From positions 30,818,395 through 30,882,394 of the forward strand of contig CP154954.1 in the NCBI GenBank assembly GCA_039621445.1: 64,000 nucleotides of DNA. The letters are read 5' to 3'. Made by a program: the position numbers and the translations under genes. Position 1 is the first letter of the stretch. The number at the start of each line of letters is the position of its first letter. The notes beneath the pieces were generated by a model. The model did no database searches, was not told where the DNA came from, and was given only the letters and a program-made list of their open reading frames with translations. Positions 33,067-44,500 of this stretch are shown piece after piece. This stretch comes from Euglena gracilis (Eukaryota > Euglenida > Euglenophyceae > Euglenales).

Positions 33067-34908
33067 GCTGCCGGACTGGATTTTATTGCAGTGTTCTCAG
33101 ACGGATGAGATGGGGGTGGGGGGAGTGGCCAAGGGTCCCCGGCTGGAACTGGGCCTGACTGGGGGTCGAACCGGGTGACAAAAATCGAAACTGCAAAATG
33201 CTTTTTTTCAAAAAAAACTGTCAAAAATTATAATTATACCGACCCATTATCGTCCATTCTGGAAGGAACGCCCTGTGTGGGACACACACCTGGGGCATGG
33301 CGACAGCCGCGGCGACGGAAATGGTCACAAAACAGTTGCAGTGGGTGACACTGGGGCCATTGGGGTCTGAGGAGGTCACCGCAGGAGAATTGTTGCCCCG
33401 GATTGGGGATGCTCGTATTTTGCACCGCATCCAGCATGTGCACCGCGTGCACCGTGTCCACTGCACCGTGCACACCGCGTGGCATTGCGTGACAAAAATT
33501 AGGTACAGACCTTTTTTTTTTTTTCGAAATCCAGTAGCCAAAAAATCAATTGTCAACTTTTGAACTTTTCTTAACCAATTCAACGATGGTTGGCTCTTCT
33601 TGAAACATTCAGCGGGGTGTTCTTTTGGTCATCTCCAGCCTTTTTTGGCCACTTCAGCATTTTGGCCAAATGGAACAGACCCGCTGGATCGAAAATGCCA
33701 AGACCCATCAATTTAATACTGGATTCAACAAAATTGCATCTTCACTGATGCCCAAAATCTTCAAGAAAATAAAGATCCATGAGATTGAAGGTAACCCCCC
33801 CCAAGGATAAGACCCGGGCCTAATTTTCGAGTCCGTTGCTGAAAATATCCAGAGGGTCTTACTTTTTAGGGGGAGGTCTTATTTTTGGATTATTTCTTGA
33901 CCGACGCGGGCTTCTGGGGTCCTTTTGGAAACTCAAATTCTGTTTGCGGTGATTCACGCCGAAAATAGTGGAAAGCCCTTCGAGGGGCACCTCCTCAGCC
34001 TGAACCCATCCTGGGGAGGTCCATGCCATGCACCTAACCCCTGAGCCATGAGGACCATGCACCTAACCCCTACACCCAACCTACACTCAAGGTCAATAAC
34101 CTTAAAAAAAATCTCTGGATGAAGGTTGGCATGGCCAAAAGGGGGGAGCCCAACATTCGCCCCCTCCCCCCTCCTGAGTGTCGTCTGCCCTGACCTGCCG
34201 AGGAAGGCGTTTAATTTTGCCCCAGGGCAAGGAGATGTTCAGTGGGAAGGAACCCGCCAAACCAAACGGACCTTATCTTGGATTCAATGGCTATCCAGAG
34301 CCTCGACACCAGAATGTCTGGACGCAGTGCACTTGGTCGTCATGGCATGGGGAAAATCATTAAATTAAATCATTGGATAAATAATGGTGTAAAGAAAAAA
34401 GAATTTAAAGAAACAAATCAGAAACAAGCAATTGAGAACAAATGAGGCGGACAAAAAATCCAAAGGTGCAGATCGGCTGGCATTGACTGAATGGTTTATG
34501 AGGGGGGAGGCGGGCTATTCAGAATCACCCAGACATCGGACATGGTCAAATACAAATAACTAGAAAGATATGGTCGGATGGGATCACAGAAGGAAATCCT
34601 GCTCTCCTGACCAACTCCACATTCAGAGGGCATCCCGGAGGTCAGGGTGCTATAAATAGACCAGGGGGGCACAGGCATGAATGCGAAGGTCAGACAATAC
34701 AAGGGGACTTTAGGGCAGAAAAGCTGTTGATGCTCAGGTGCCAGGGAAGAGACCACACAAAGAAAACAAGCAGTGCGCATCATCAGACGGAGGGAACGGG
34801 ACTCAGGTTAGGCAGAAATAATCCGACACCCCCCATTTTGCAGCAACAACCCCGAATGCGAGTGACCACCTGCGAGTGACACCGAGCGGGGGTTGACAGC
34901 GCCGGGGG
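33067..34908. other. No gene recognised
   Basis: Includes a family E fragment at 33790-33895, a CACCGCGTGCACCGTG-type repeat at 33425-33485, and CACCTAACCCCT direct repeats at 34026-34070. No frame shows a known domain. Confidence 0.4.
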
Positions 34909-35172
34909 CAGGGTTTTTTTTTTAAGACCGGGGGGGGGAGGGGGGGAGGGGGTCCGCACCCACCCACCCAACCCCTGGGGTGGGGCCCCCCCGGGGGACC
35001 CACCCACTTCTTGCCCGAAAATGGCCAAAATGCTAAAAATAGCACCTTTTCAAAATTTTCGGCGCCTTTGGTGCCGAAAAAGATATACCCACCAGCCCCC
35101 CCCCCCGGGGGGGCCAAGAGACCCCCCCCCCCCCCCCCAGGGGAGGGGGTCCAAGACTAAAAAAAACCCCTG
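34909..35172. mobile_element. CAGGG-ended MITE, family A
   Basis: Termini CAGGGTTTTTTTTTTAAGAC and GACTAAAAAAAACCCCTG. Flanking 8-mers GCCGGGGG and GCCCGGGG agree at 7 of 8. Contains the hairpin TTCGGCGCCTTTGGTGCCGAA at 35058-35078 and a following AGATATACCCA block that also follows the hairpin in the 12.6 kb copy. Confidence 0.75.
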
Positions 35173-35644
35173 GCCCGGGGCACAACACAAAGGGGACGCC
35201 CGGCCAGCCCCAGCGAGGGTGGCGAGGCGGGGCCAATATGGCAGAGGGCGGGCGTGGCGGCGGGGGTTCACTTCGCAACAGCAGGATTCACGGCGGGCTC
35301 CGCGGGCCCAGAGATGGGGCTGGCGGGGAGGGTGTGGGCCGCGGGCAGGGGGGAGAGGAGTGGCTTTGGGCAATCCATCCCCCCAAGCCGACTTCCGCGA
35401 AGAGGTCGACAGGCTGTGAAAATGACAGGCCGCACCCCACGGCGGGGGAGTGCTTCTGCGATGGCGGCGGTTTGCCTCAGAGATGGAGGGGGTGTTCTTC
35501 TGAGACCGGCGATGCGCAGAAAATGCATACGGCACTGGTGGCCGATGGCGCCGTACGCTGTTTGGGGGAGGCCCCAACGCCACAGTTTGCCACGGACGAA
35601 CGCAGAGGGAAGCCCCACAGACCCCTTGGGTGTGGCGCAGAGAC

Positions 35645-35782
35645 GCTCTCCCCCCTGGCCGGGGGCCCGGAGGTGGGGCTGGTCGGGCGGTCCGACAGCC
35701 ACCGCACGAAGTCGCCGAGCTTCGAGCCCTCCCGGCCGTTGGTGGGGCTGAGCGGGTACGTGCTGAGGTGCGACAGCGGCAC
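35645..35782 (-). CDS. Candidate exon, unknown protein
   Basis: After GCTCTCCCACAG the frame reads VPLSHLSTYPLSPTNGREGS, KLGDFVRWLSDRPTSPTSGP, PARGES, 46 codons with GC at nearly every third position, to an AGC|GTCTCT donor. The frame is also open upstream to the MITE end at 35838, so the element's AAG end could act as an alternative acceptor. No family recognised. Confidence 0.5.
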
Positions 35783-35837
35783 CTGTGGGAGAGCGATGGG
35801 GGGTGCTGGCAGGGCTGCACGGGGGTCGGAGTCCCCC

Positions 35838-36095
35838 ACAGGCTTCTTTTCCTTTTAAACCTCTGGGGGTCCCCCACCCACCCAGGCCGGCCCCCTCCCC
35901 CTCCCAGGACCCCCTCCCCCCCGGGGCAAGACCCCCCCCAGAAATCGGGCCATCTGAAGGCATTTCCCCAAAAAATTTTTGCCCTCTGCGCCAAAACCCA
36001 TACCCTGGCCTCTGGCCCAGGACTCCCCTCCCCACAGGGGGTCCGGCCCACCCTCCCGGGGGGGGGGGGGTCTTTTGACTAAACAAAATAATCCT
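35838..36095. mobile_element. CAGG-ended MITE, family A, divergent
   Basis: Starts CAGGCTTCTTTTCC and ends CAAAATAATCCTG; flanking 8-mers match weakly. The interior repeats the AATCGGGCC and GGTCCGGCCC blocks of the 12.6 kb copy, with a decayed hairpin (GCCCTCTGCGCC). It abuts the candidate exon at 35.65-35.78 kb. Confidence 0.55.
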
Positions 36096-36324
36096 GCCCC
36101 CCAGGGCGGTCCTTAAGCAAAAAAAAAAGTCCCGTCCCCATACACTTCAACCAAAAAAATAAGGAAAAGGGGATTTTGGCCAGGGAAAATCTTTTTAAAT
36201 TGTTTTTGAAAAATGAACCCGAAATACACGGTTTTTTGATGGAAAATCACATTTTTTCCCAAAAAAATCACCAAAATTTTAGGGTTGAAAATTGTTAGTT
36301 TTTAGGAGGGGGGTCAAAAAAAAT

Positions 36325-36915
36325 GCAGGTCAAAAAAATGGGACCAAATTTTGGAACATTCAAATTTTACTGACATTTTTTCCCTTGGAAATTTTTGGAT
36401 TTTCAGTGGCATTTTTTTGCTTCCAAAATCCCTCAAAATCAAAATTTTGAGAAATGTTGAAATTTTAGAAGTTGTGAAAAATGGGGTTTGGGGGGGGGGG
36501 TTATTTTCACCAATTTCGGGAAAACGGGGGATTTGGGCTGAAAAAAAAATAAAAATTTTGAAAAATGAACTCAAAATACTGGGGGGGGGGAGGAAATTGG
36601 GGCTAGATAAAATTAGAACCGACAAAATTGGAAGCCGAAAAAATTTGTGATTTTTTGATGGAAAACCACATTTTTTTTCACAAAAAATCTCAAAGATTTC
36701 AAGGTTAAATTTGGTAGTTTTAGGAGGGGGTGGAAAATAACGAAAGTCAAAAAAAGTGGACCAAATTTTGGAACAGTCAAATTTTACTGACATTTTTTTT
36801 CCTTGGAAATTTTTTGGATTTTCAGTGGCATTTTTTTGCTTCAAAAACCTCTCAAAATCAAAATTTTGAGAAAATGTTGATTTTTTTGGAAGGTGTGAAA
36901 AATGGGGTTTTGAGG
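36325..36915. repeat. Family C repeat, two direct copies
   Basis: Copies at about 36325-36525 and 36745-36915 share GACCAAATTTTGGAACA, TTTTACTGACATTTTTT and AATCAAAATTTTGAGAAA. The reverse-complement copy is at 1700-1905. AT-rich and non-coding. Confidence 0.65.
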
Positions 36916-36987
36916 GAGGTTTCCTTGCGAAATGGCCATTTATTGAGGAAAAAGTTCTAGATTCATTTTTTTGGTCATCAAAAAGTG

Positions 36988-37136
36988 ACGTTTTTTTGTT
37001 GTGTTTTTTTTTTGAAACAAAAAAGCATGTTCTTTTTTTTTAAAAAAGTTTTTTTTAAAAAACAACCTTTTTTTTAAAAAAAACCTTGTTTTTAAAAAAA
37101 AGAACACGTTTTTTGTGTTTCAAAAAAAAAACAAGC
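36988..37136. repeat. Long A/T hairpin
   Basis: TGTTTTTTTTTTGAAACA and TGTTCTTTTTTTTTAAAA on the left pair with the mirrored TTTTAAAAAAAAGAACA and TGTGTTTCAAAAAAAAAACA on the right. The arms are about 70 nt with few mismatches, giving a cruciform-prone foldback. Confidence 0.65.
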
Positions 37137-38536
37137 AGTCAACCTTGGCAAGCACCTACATTTTTGCTATGGGTGCCTGCATATGGGTCCCAAAATGGGG
37201 TAAAAAAACATCCGGTGCCGAAAGCATCGGAAAATTTTTTTCGGGTTCAAAACTGCCCTGGGGGGGGGGCGTGGTCCTTAAGAGGCGGTCCTAAACTAAA
37301 AAAAAATCCCGTCCCTTATGGACCGCCCTGCTGCCCCCCCACCACCCATACGGTTTCGGGGGCTCCTGTGCAGCCTTGGGTGCCTTTGAGGAAGGGGGGG
37401 CGGGTGGCCACTGAAAGCCATACCAAACCCAAGGAGGCCGTTTCCCTCCCAAATCGCCTCCAAAATGCCAGAAAAGTTGCGGTTGCCTCTGCCCAGAAGT
37501 GGGGCAGGAATGACGGATGGGGGGGTCCTCATGTTATCTCCATCCTTTTACGTGCATAAACTGAGAAAAAATACAGGGTGGTTATAAGATTTGCAAATCC
37601 TCCCGGGGTGATTAGAATACAATACCAAGTCAATTAGAATGGCCACGTTCATATTACTGATTGGGATTAGGTTTTTTTTTACAAAAAAATATTTGGGGTT
37701 CACCTGCAGGCTGATAAAAGTGCTCGCTGGAGTGGTGTGGCGTTGTTGTGTTGGGCTGTTGTGTTGGGTTTTTTAATGACTGCCTACAGCTACAGCCTAA
37801 AATCTTTAATATCTGCCTGCAAAGCCTGGAAAGATTCTGCAATGCGAGCCACGTCATTCACATGTGAGGGTTCCGTGTTGGAAAAGCTGGCAGGAACAGC
37901 AATGCATCCCGCAGAATACCATAAATGGAAAAATTAGGATTCCGTTTCAAATGCATGCACACAGCATTTCTGGGATCAGCCAAAAAAAGAACCGAAATAG
38001 CCAGTCCGACTTGAGTAGCTGATCCAAATTAACTTTTCTGGCAGGAATACTTTATTTTTCATATTTATTAATATTACATATATATTTATACTTATTTATA
38101 ATAAATATTTTTTATTTATTAATATTATATATATTTTATATTTATTAATATCTTTCTTTAAGAAGCAGTCGGATGCGTTGAACAAATTGCACTTTTGAAT
38201 AAAAAATATGAAAATTACAAGCCCTAGAGCCCAAGCTGGGGCACCAAAAATGACACCCCCCCTTTTTAAAAAAAAAAGCTAGTGAAAAAAGTGGTAGGTA
38301 ACAAGTTAGGTTGAGGATTTTGGAATTTCAAAAGAAGAGGACATTGAAAAATGACTGCCTCTGGCTCCAGGGCTTGGTCCACTGAGCATCAAAAACTATT
38401 TTTAAAAAGTTGAAATGCCTTCTGGCACCAAAATTCAGATCTAAAACTGCTCTGTATCTCTCATCCCAGGCCTAAGAAAAAGAGAAAAGCCTGTCCAAAC
38501 TTTATTCAGTAACCCTCTGCCCCCCCCACCATGCCC
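37137..38536. other. No gene recognised; AT-rich
   Basis: 38045-38160 is TTTATTAATATT low-complexity sequence. A CTTAAG...TAAACTAAAAAAAA segment near 37280-37310 resembles decayed family A ends. Nothing coding is supported. Confidence 0.45.
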
Positions 38537-41500
38537 TGTCAGTCGGTGTGGGCGGTGTGTTGTCAGTCTGTGTTGCGGTTTCGCCCCAGGCTGGCAGGTG
38601 GGGCATCGTCAGGGGTGACGACCCTGCCAACCCTCGTCCCCGACCGCTCTTGTCTGTGTGGTGCAGACCGTTACAAACGAGCTCTGCGTCACCCTCCCGG
38701 GGGTGCGGAGGGGGGGGGGGGCTGAAAAAAACCGGCCCCAAAAACAAGGCAGCGCGGGACGGAAAAATGGTCCACTACCTACGGGGCACCCTCCGGGACA
38801 GCACCCTTTGGGGAGGGCGAGACAAGGCCCTTTCGGTGTGGAAAGAGGCAAAAATTGCCGAAAAATACGGACGGCACCCGAAGGCTTGGGGCGCGAGTAC
38901 CCAAATTAAGCCGCCGGTCCTGGGGTCGCAGCACCAACCCCTGGGGGAGGGGGTGGCCTGAGCCGCCGGTTGCTCAGTAGAACTGCCGCGGGTTTAGCCC
39001 ACAAAATGGGGCGCTGGGGGCGAGGCATGGGGGTGCGAAACAACCGCGCCATGCAATTCTGGGAAAAATGCCATGGAAAGCTCCATGGGACGCAGGGTCA
39101 CTGCGTAAATCTCTCTTCTGAATCGGTGTTGCTGGGGGAACTCCTTGGGGGGAACTCCTTGCCGACCCGAGAGTGTGTGCTTGTGGGGGAAGTGTGTTGT
39201 CAGTCGGTGTGGGCGCGTGTGTTGTCAGTCTGTGTTGCGGTTTCGCCCCAGGCTGGCAGGTGGGGCATCGTCAGGGGTGACGACCCTGCCAACCCTCGTC
39301 CCCGACCGCTCTTGTCTGTGTGGTGCAGACCGTTACAAACGAGCTCTGCGTCACCCTCCCGGGGGTGGGGGAGGGGGGGGGGCTGAAAAAAACCGGCCCC
39401 AAAAACAAGGCAGCGCGGGACGGAAAAATGGTCCACTACCTACGGGGCACCCTCCGGGACAGCACCCTTTGGGGAGGGCGAGACAAGGCCCTTTCGGTGT
39501 GGAAAGAGGCAAAAATTGCCGAAAAATACGGACGGCACCCGAAGGCTTGGGGCGCGAGTACCCAAATTAAGCCGCCGGTCCTGGGGTCGCAGCACCAACC
39601 CCTGGGGGAGGGGGTGGCCTGAGCCGCCGGTTGCTCAGTAGAACTGCCGCGGGTTTAGCCCACAAAATGGGGCGCTGGGGGCGAGGCATGGGGGTGCGAA
39701 ACAACCGCGCCATGCAATTCTGGGAAAAATGCCATGGAAAGCTCCATGGGACGCAGGGTCACTGCGTAAATCTCTCTTCTGAATCGGTGTTGCTGGGGGA
39801 ACTCCTTGGGGGGAACTCCTTGCCGACCCGAGAGTGTGTGCTTGTGGGGGAAGTGTGTTGTCAGTCGGTGTGGGCGCGTGTGTTGTCAGTCTGTGTTGCG
39901 GTTTCGCCCCAGGCTGGCAGGTGGGGCATCGTCAGGGGTGACGACCCTGCCAACCCTCGTCCCCGACCGCTCTTGTCTGTGTGGTGCAGACCGTTACAAA
40001 CGAGCTCTGCGTCACCCTCCCGGGGGTGGGGGAGGGGGGGGGGCTGAAAAAAACCGGCCCCAAAAACAAGGCAGCGCGGGACGGAAAAATGGTCCACTAC
40101 CTACGGGGCACCCTCCGGGACAGCACCCTTTGGGGAGGGCGAGACAAGGCCCTTTCGGTGTGGAAAGAGGCAAAAATTGCCGAAAAATACGGACGGCACC
40201 CGAAGGCTTGGGGCGCGAGTACCCAAATTAAGCCGCCGGTCCTGGGGTCGCAGCACCAACCCCTGGGGGAGGGGGTGGCCTGAGCCGCCGGTTGCTCAGT
40301 AGAACTGCCGCGGGTTTAGCCCACAAAATGGGGCGCTGGGGGCGAGGCATGGGGGTGCGAAACAACCGCGCCATGCAATTCTGGGAAAAATGCCATGGAA
40401 AGCTCCATGGGACGCAGGGTCACTGCGTAAATCTCTCTTCTGAATCGGTGTTGCTGGGGGAACTCCGTGGGGGAACTCCTTGCCGACCCGAGAGTGTGTG
40501 CTTGTGGGGGAAGTGTGTTGTCAGTCGGTGTGGGCGCGTGTGTTGTCAGTCTGTGTTGCGGTTTCGCCCCAGGCTGGCAGGTGGGGCATCGTCAGGGGTG
40601 ACGACCCTGCCAACCCTCGTCCCCGACCGCTCTTGTCTGTGTGGTGCAGACCGTTACAAACGAGCTCTGCGTCACCCTCCCGGGGGTGGGGGAGGGGGGG
40701 GGGCTGAAAAAAACCGGCCCCAAAAACAAGGCAGCGCGGGACGGAAAAATGGTCCACTACCTACGGGGCACCCTCCGGGACAGCACCCTTTGGGGAGGGC
40801 GAGACAAGGCCCTTTCGGTGTGGAAAGAGGCAAAAATTGCCGAAAAATACGGACGGCACCCGAAGGCTTGGGGCGCGAGTACCCAAATTAAGCCGCCGGT
40901 CCTGGGGTCGCAGCACCAACCCCTGGGGGAGGGGGTGGCCTGAGCCGCCGGTTGCTCAGTAGAACTGCCGCGGGTTTAGCCCACAAAATGGGGCGCTGGG
41001 GGCGAGGCATGGGGGTGCGAAACAACCGCGCCATGCAATTCTGGGAAAAATGCCATGGAAAGCTCCATGGGACGCAGGGTCACTGCGTAAATCTCTCTTC
41101 TGAATCGGTGTTGCTGGGGGAACTCCTTGGGGGGAACTCCTTGCCGACCCGAGAGTGTGTGCTTGTGGGGGAAGTGTGTTGTCAGTCGGTGTGGGCGCGT
41201 GTGTTGTCAGTCTGTGTTGCGGTTTCGCCCCAGGCTGGCAGGTGGGGCATCGTCAGGGGTGACGACCCTGCCAACCCTCGTCCCCGACCGCTCTTGTCTG
41301 TGTGGTGCAGACCGTTACAAACGAGCTCTGCGTCACCCTCCCGGGGGTGGGGGAGGGGGGGGGGCTGAAAAAAACCGGCCCCAAAAACAAGGCAGCGCGG
41401 GACGGAAAAATGGTCCACTACCTACGGGGCACCCTCCGGGACAGCACCCTTTGGGGAGGGCGAGACAAGGCCCTTTCGGTGTGGAAAGAGGCAAAAATTG

Positions 41501-44500
41501 CCGAAAAATACGGACGGCACCCGAAGGCTTGGGGCGCGAGTACCCAAATTAAGCCGCCGGTCCTGGGGTCGCAGCACCAACCCCTGGGGGAGGGGGTGGC
41601 CTGAGCCGCCGGTTGCTCAGTAGAACTGCCGCGGGTTTAGCCCACAAAATGGGGCGCTGGGGGCGAGGCATGGGGGTGCGAAACAACCGCGCCATGCAAT
41701 TCTGGGAAAAATGCCATGGAAAGCTCCATGGGACGCAGGGTCACTGCGTAAATCTCTCTTCTGAATCGGTGTTGCTGGGGGAACTCCTTGGGGGGAACTC
41801 CTTGCCGACCCGAGAGTGTGTGCTTGTGGGGGAAGTGTGTTGTCAGTCGGTGTGGGCGCGTGTGTTGTCAGTCTGTGTTGCGGTTTCGCCCCAGGCTGGC
41901 AGGTGGGGCATCGTCAGGGGTGACGACCCTGCCAACCCTCGTCCCCGACCGCTCTTGTCTGTGTGGTGCAGACCGTTACAAACGAGCTCTGCGTCACCCT
42001 CCCGGGGGTGGGGGAGGGGGGGGGCTGAAAAAAACCGGCCCCAAAAACAAGGCAGCGCGGGACGGAAAAATGGTCCACTACCTACGGGGCACCCTCCGGG
42101 ACAGCACCCTTTGGGGAGGGCGAGACAAGGCCCTTTCGGTGTGGAAAGAGGCAAAAATTGCCGAAAAATACGGACGGCACCCGAAGGCTTGGGGCGCGAG
42201 TACCCAAATTAAGCCGCCGGTCCTGGGGTCGCAGCACCAACCCCTGGGGGAGGGGGTGGCCTGAGCCGCCGGTTGCTCAGTAGAACTGCCGCGGGTTTAG
42301 CCCACAAAATGGGGCGCTGGGGGCGAGGCATGGGGGTGCGAAACAACCGCGCCATGCAATTCTGGGAAAAATGCCATGGAAAGCTCCATGGGACGCAGGG
42401 TCACTGCGTAAATCTCTCTTCTGAATCGGTGTTGCTGGGGGAACTCCTTGGGGGGAACTCCTTGCCGACCCGAGAGTGTGTGCTTGTGGGGGAAGTGTGT
42501 TGTCAGTCGGTGTGGGCGCGTGTGTTGTCAGTCTGTGTTGCGGTTTCGCCCCAGGCTGGCAGGTGGGGCATCGTCAGGGGTGACGACCCTGCCAACCCTC
42601 GTCCCCGACCGCTCTTGTCTGTGTGGTGCAGACCGTTACAAACGAGCTCTGCGTCACCCTCCCGGGGGTGGGGGAGGGGGGGGGGGCTGAAAAAAACCGG
42701 CCCCAAAAACAAGGCAGCGCGGGACGGAAAAATGGTCCACTACCTACGGGGCACCCTCCGGGACAGCACCCTTTGGGGAGGGCGAGACAAGGCCCTTTCG
42801 GTGTGGAAAGAGGCAAAAATTGCCGAAAAATACGGACGGCACCCGAAGGCTTGGGGCGCGAGTACCCAAATTAAGCCGCCGGTCCTGGGGTCGCAGCACC
42901 AACCCCTGGGGGAGGGGGTGGCCTGAGCCGCCGGTTGCTCAGTAGAACTGCCGCGGGTTTAGCCCACAAAATGGGGCGCTGGGGGCGAGGCATGGGGGTG
43001 CGAAACAACCGCGCCATGCAATTCTGGGAAAAATGCCATGGAAAGCTCCATGGGACGCAGGGTCACTGCGTAAATCTCTCTTCTGAATCGGTGTTGCTGG
43101 GGGAACTCCTTGGGGGGAACTCCTTGCCGACCCGAGAGTGTGTGCTTGTGGGGGAAGTGTGTTGTCAGTCGGTGTGGGCGCGTGTGTTGTCAGTCTGTGT
43201 TGCGGTTTCGCCCCAGGCTGGCAGGTGGGGCATCGTCAGGGGTGACGACCCTGCCAACCCTCGTCCCCGACCGCTCTTGTCTGTGTGGTGCAGACCGTTA
43301 CAAACGAGCTCTGCGTCACCCTCCCGGGGGTGGGAGGGGGGGGGGCTGAAAAAAACCGGCCCCAAAAACAAGGCAGCGCGGGACGGAAAAATGGTCCACT
43401 ACCTACGGGGCACCCTCCGGGACAGCACCCTTTGGGGAGGGCGAGACAAGGCCCTTTCGGTGTGGAAAGAGGCAAAAATTGCCGAAAAATACGGACGGCA
43501 CCCGAAGGCTTGGGGCGCGAGTACCCAAATTAAGCCGCCGGTCCTGGGGTCGCAGCACCAACCCCTGGGGGAGGGGGTGGCCTGAGCCGCCGGTTGCTCA
43601 GTAGAACTGCCGCGGGTTTAGCCCACAAAATGGGGCGCTGGGGGCGAGGCATGGGGGTGCGAAACAACCGCGCCATGCAATTCTGGGAAAAATGCCATGG
43701 AAAGCTCCATGGGACGCAGGGTCACTGCGTAAATCTCTCTTCTGAATCGGTGTTGCTGGGGGAACTCCTTGGGGGGAACTCCTTGCCGACCCGAGAGTGT
43801 GTGCTTGTGGGGGAAGTGTGTTGTCAGTCGGTGTGGGCGCGTGTGTTGTCAGTCTGTGTTGCGGTTTCGCCCCAGGCTGGCAGGTGGGGCATCGTCAGGG
43901 GTGACGACCCTGCCAACCCTCGTCCCCGACCGCTCTTGTCTGTGTGGTGCAGACCGTTACAAACGAGCTCTGCGTCACCCTCCCGGGGGTGGGGGAGGGG
44001 GGGGGGCTGAAAAAAACCGGCCCCAAAAACAAGGCAGCGCGGGACGGAAAAATGGTCCACTACCTACGGGGCACCCTCCGGGACAGCACCCTTTGGGGAG
44101 GGCGAGACAAGGCCCTTTCGGTGTGGAAAGAGGCAAAAATTGCCGAAAAATACGGACGGCACCCGAAGGCTTGGGGCGCGAGTACCCAAATTAAGCCGCC
44201 GGTCCTGGGGTCGCAGCACCAACCCCTGGGGGAGGGGGTGGCCTGAGCCGCCGGTTGCTCAGTAGAACTGCCGCGGGTTTAGCCCACAAAATGGGGCGCT
44301 GGGGGCGAGGCATGGGGGTGCGAAACAACCGCGCCATGCAATTCTGGGAAAAATGCCATGGAAAGCTCCATGGGACGCAGGGTCACTGCGTAAATCTCTC
44401 TTCTGAATCGGTGTTGCTGGGGGAACTCCTTGGGGGGAACTCCTTGCCGACCCGAGAGTGTGTGCTTGTGGGGGAAGTGTGTTGTCAGTCGGTGTGGGCG

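Noticed and set aside
35238-36086. Long overlapping open frames on both strands
   Set aside because: GC-rich DNA with few stops; only the 35645-35782 block has acceptor, donor and GC3 support.
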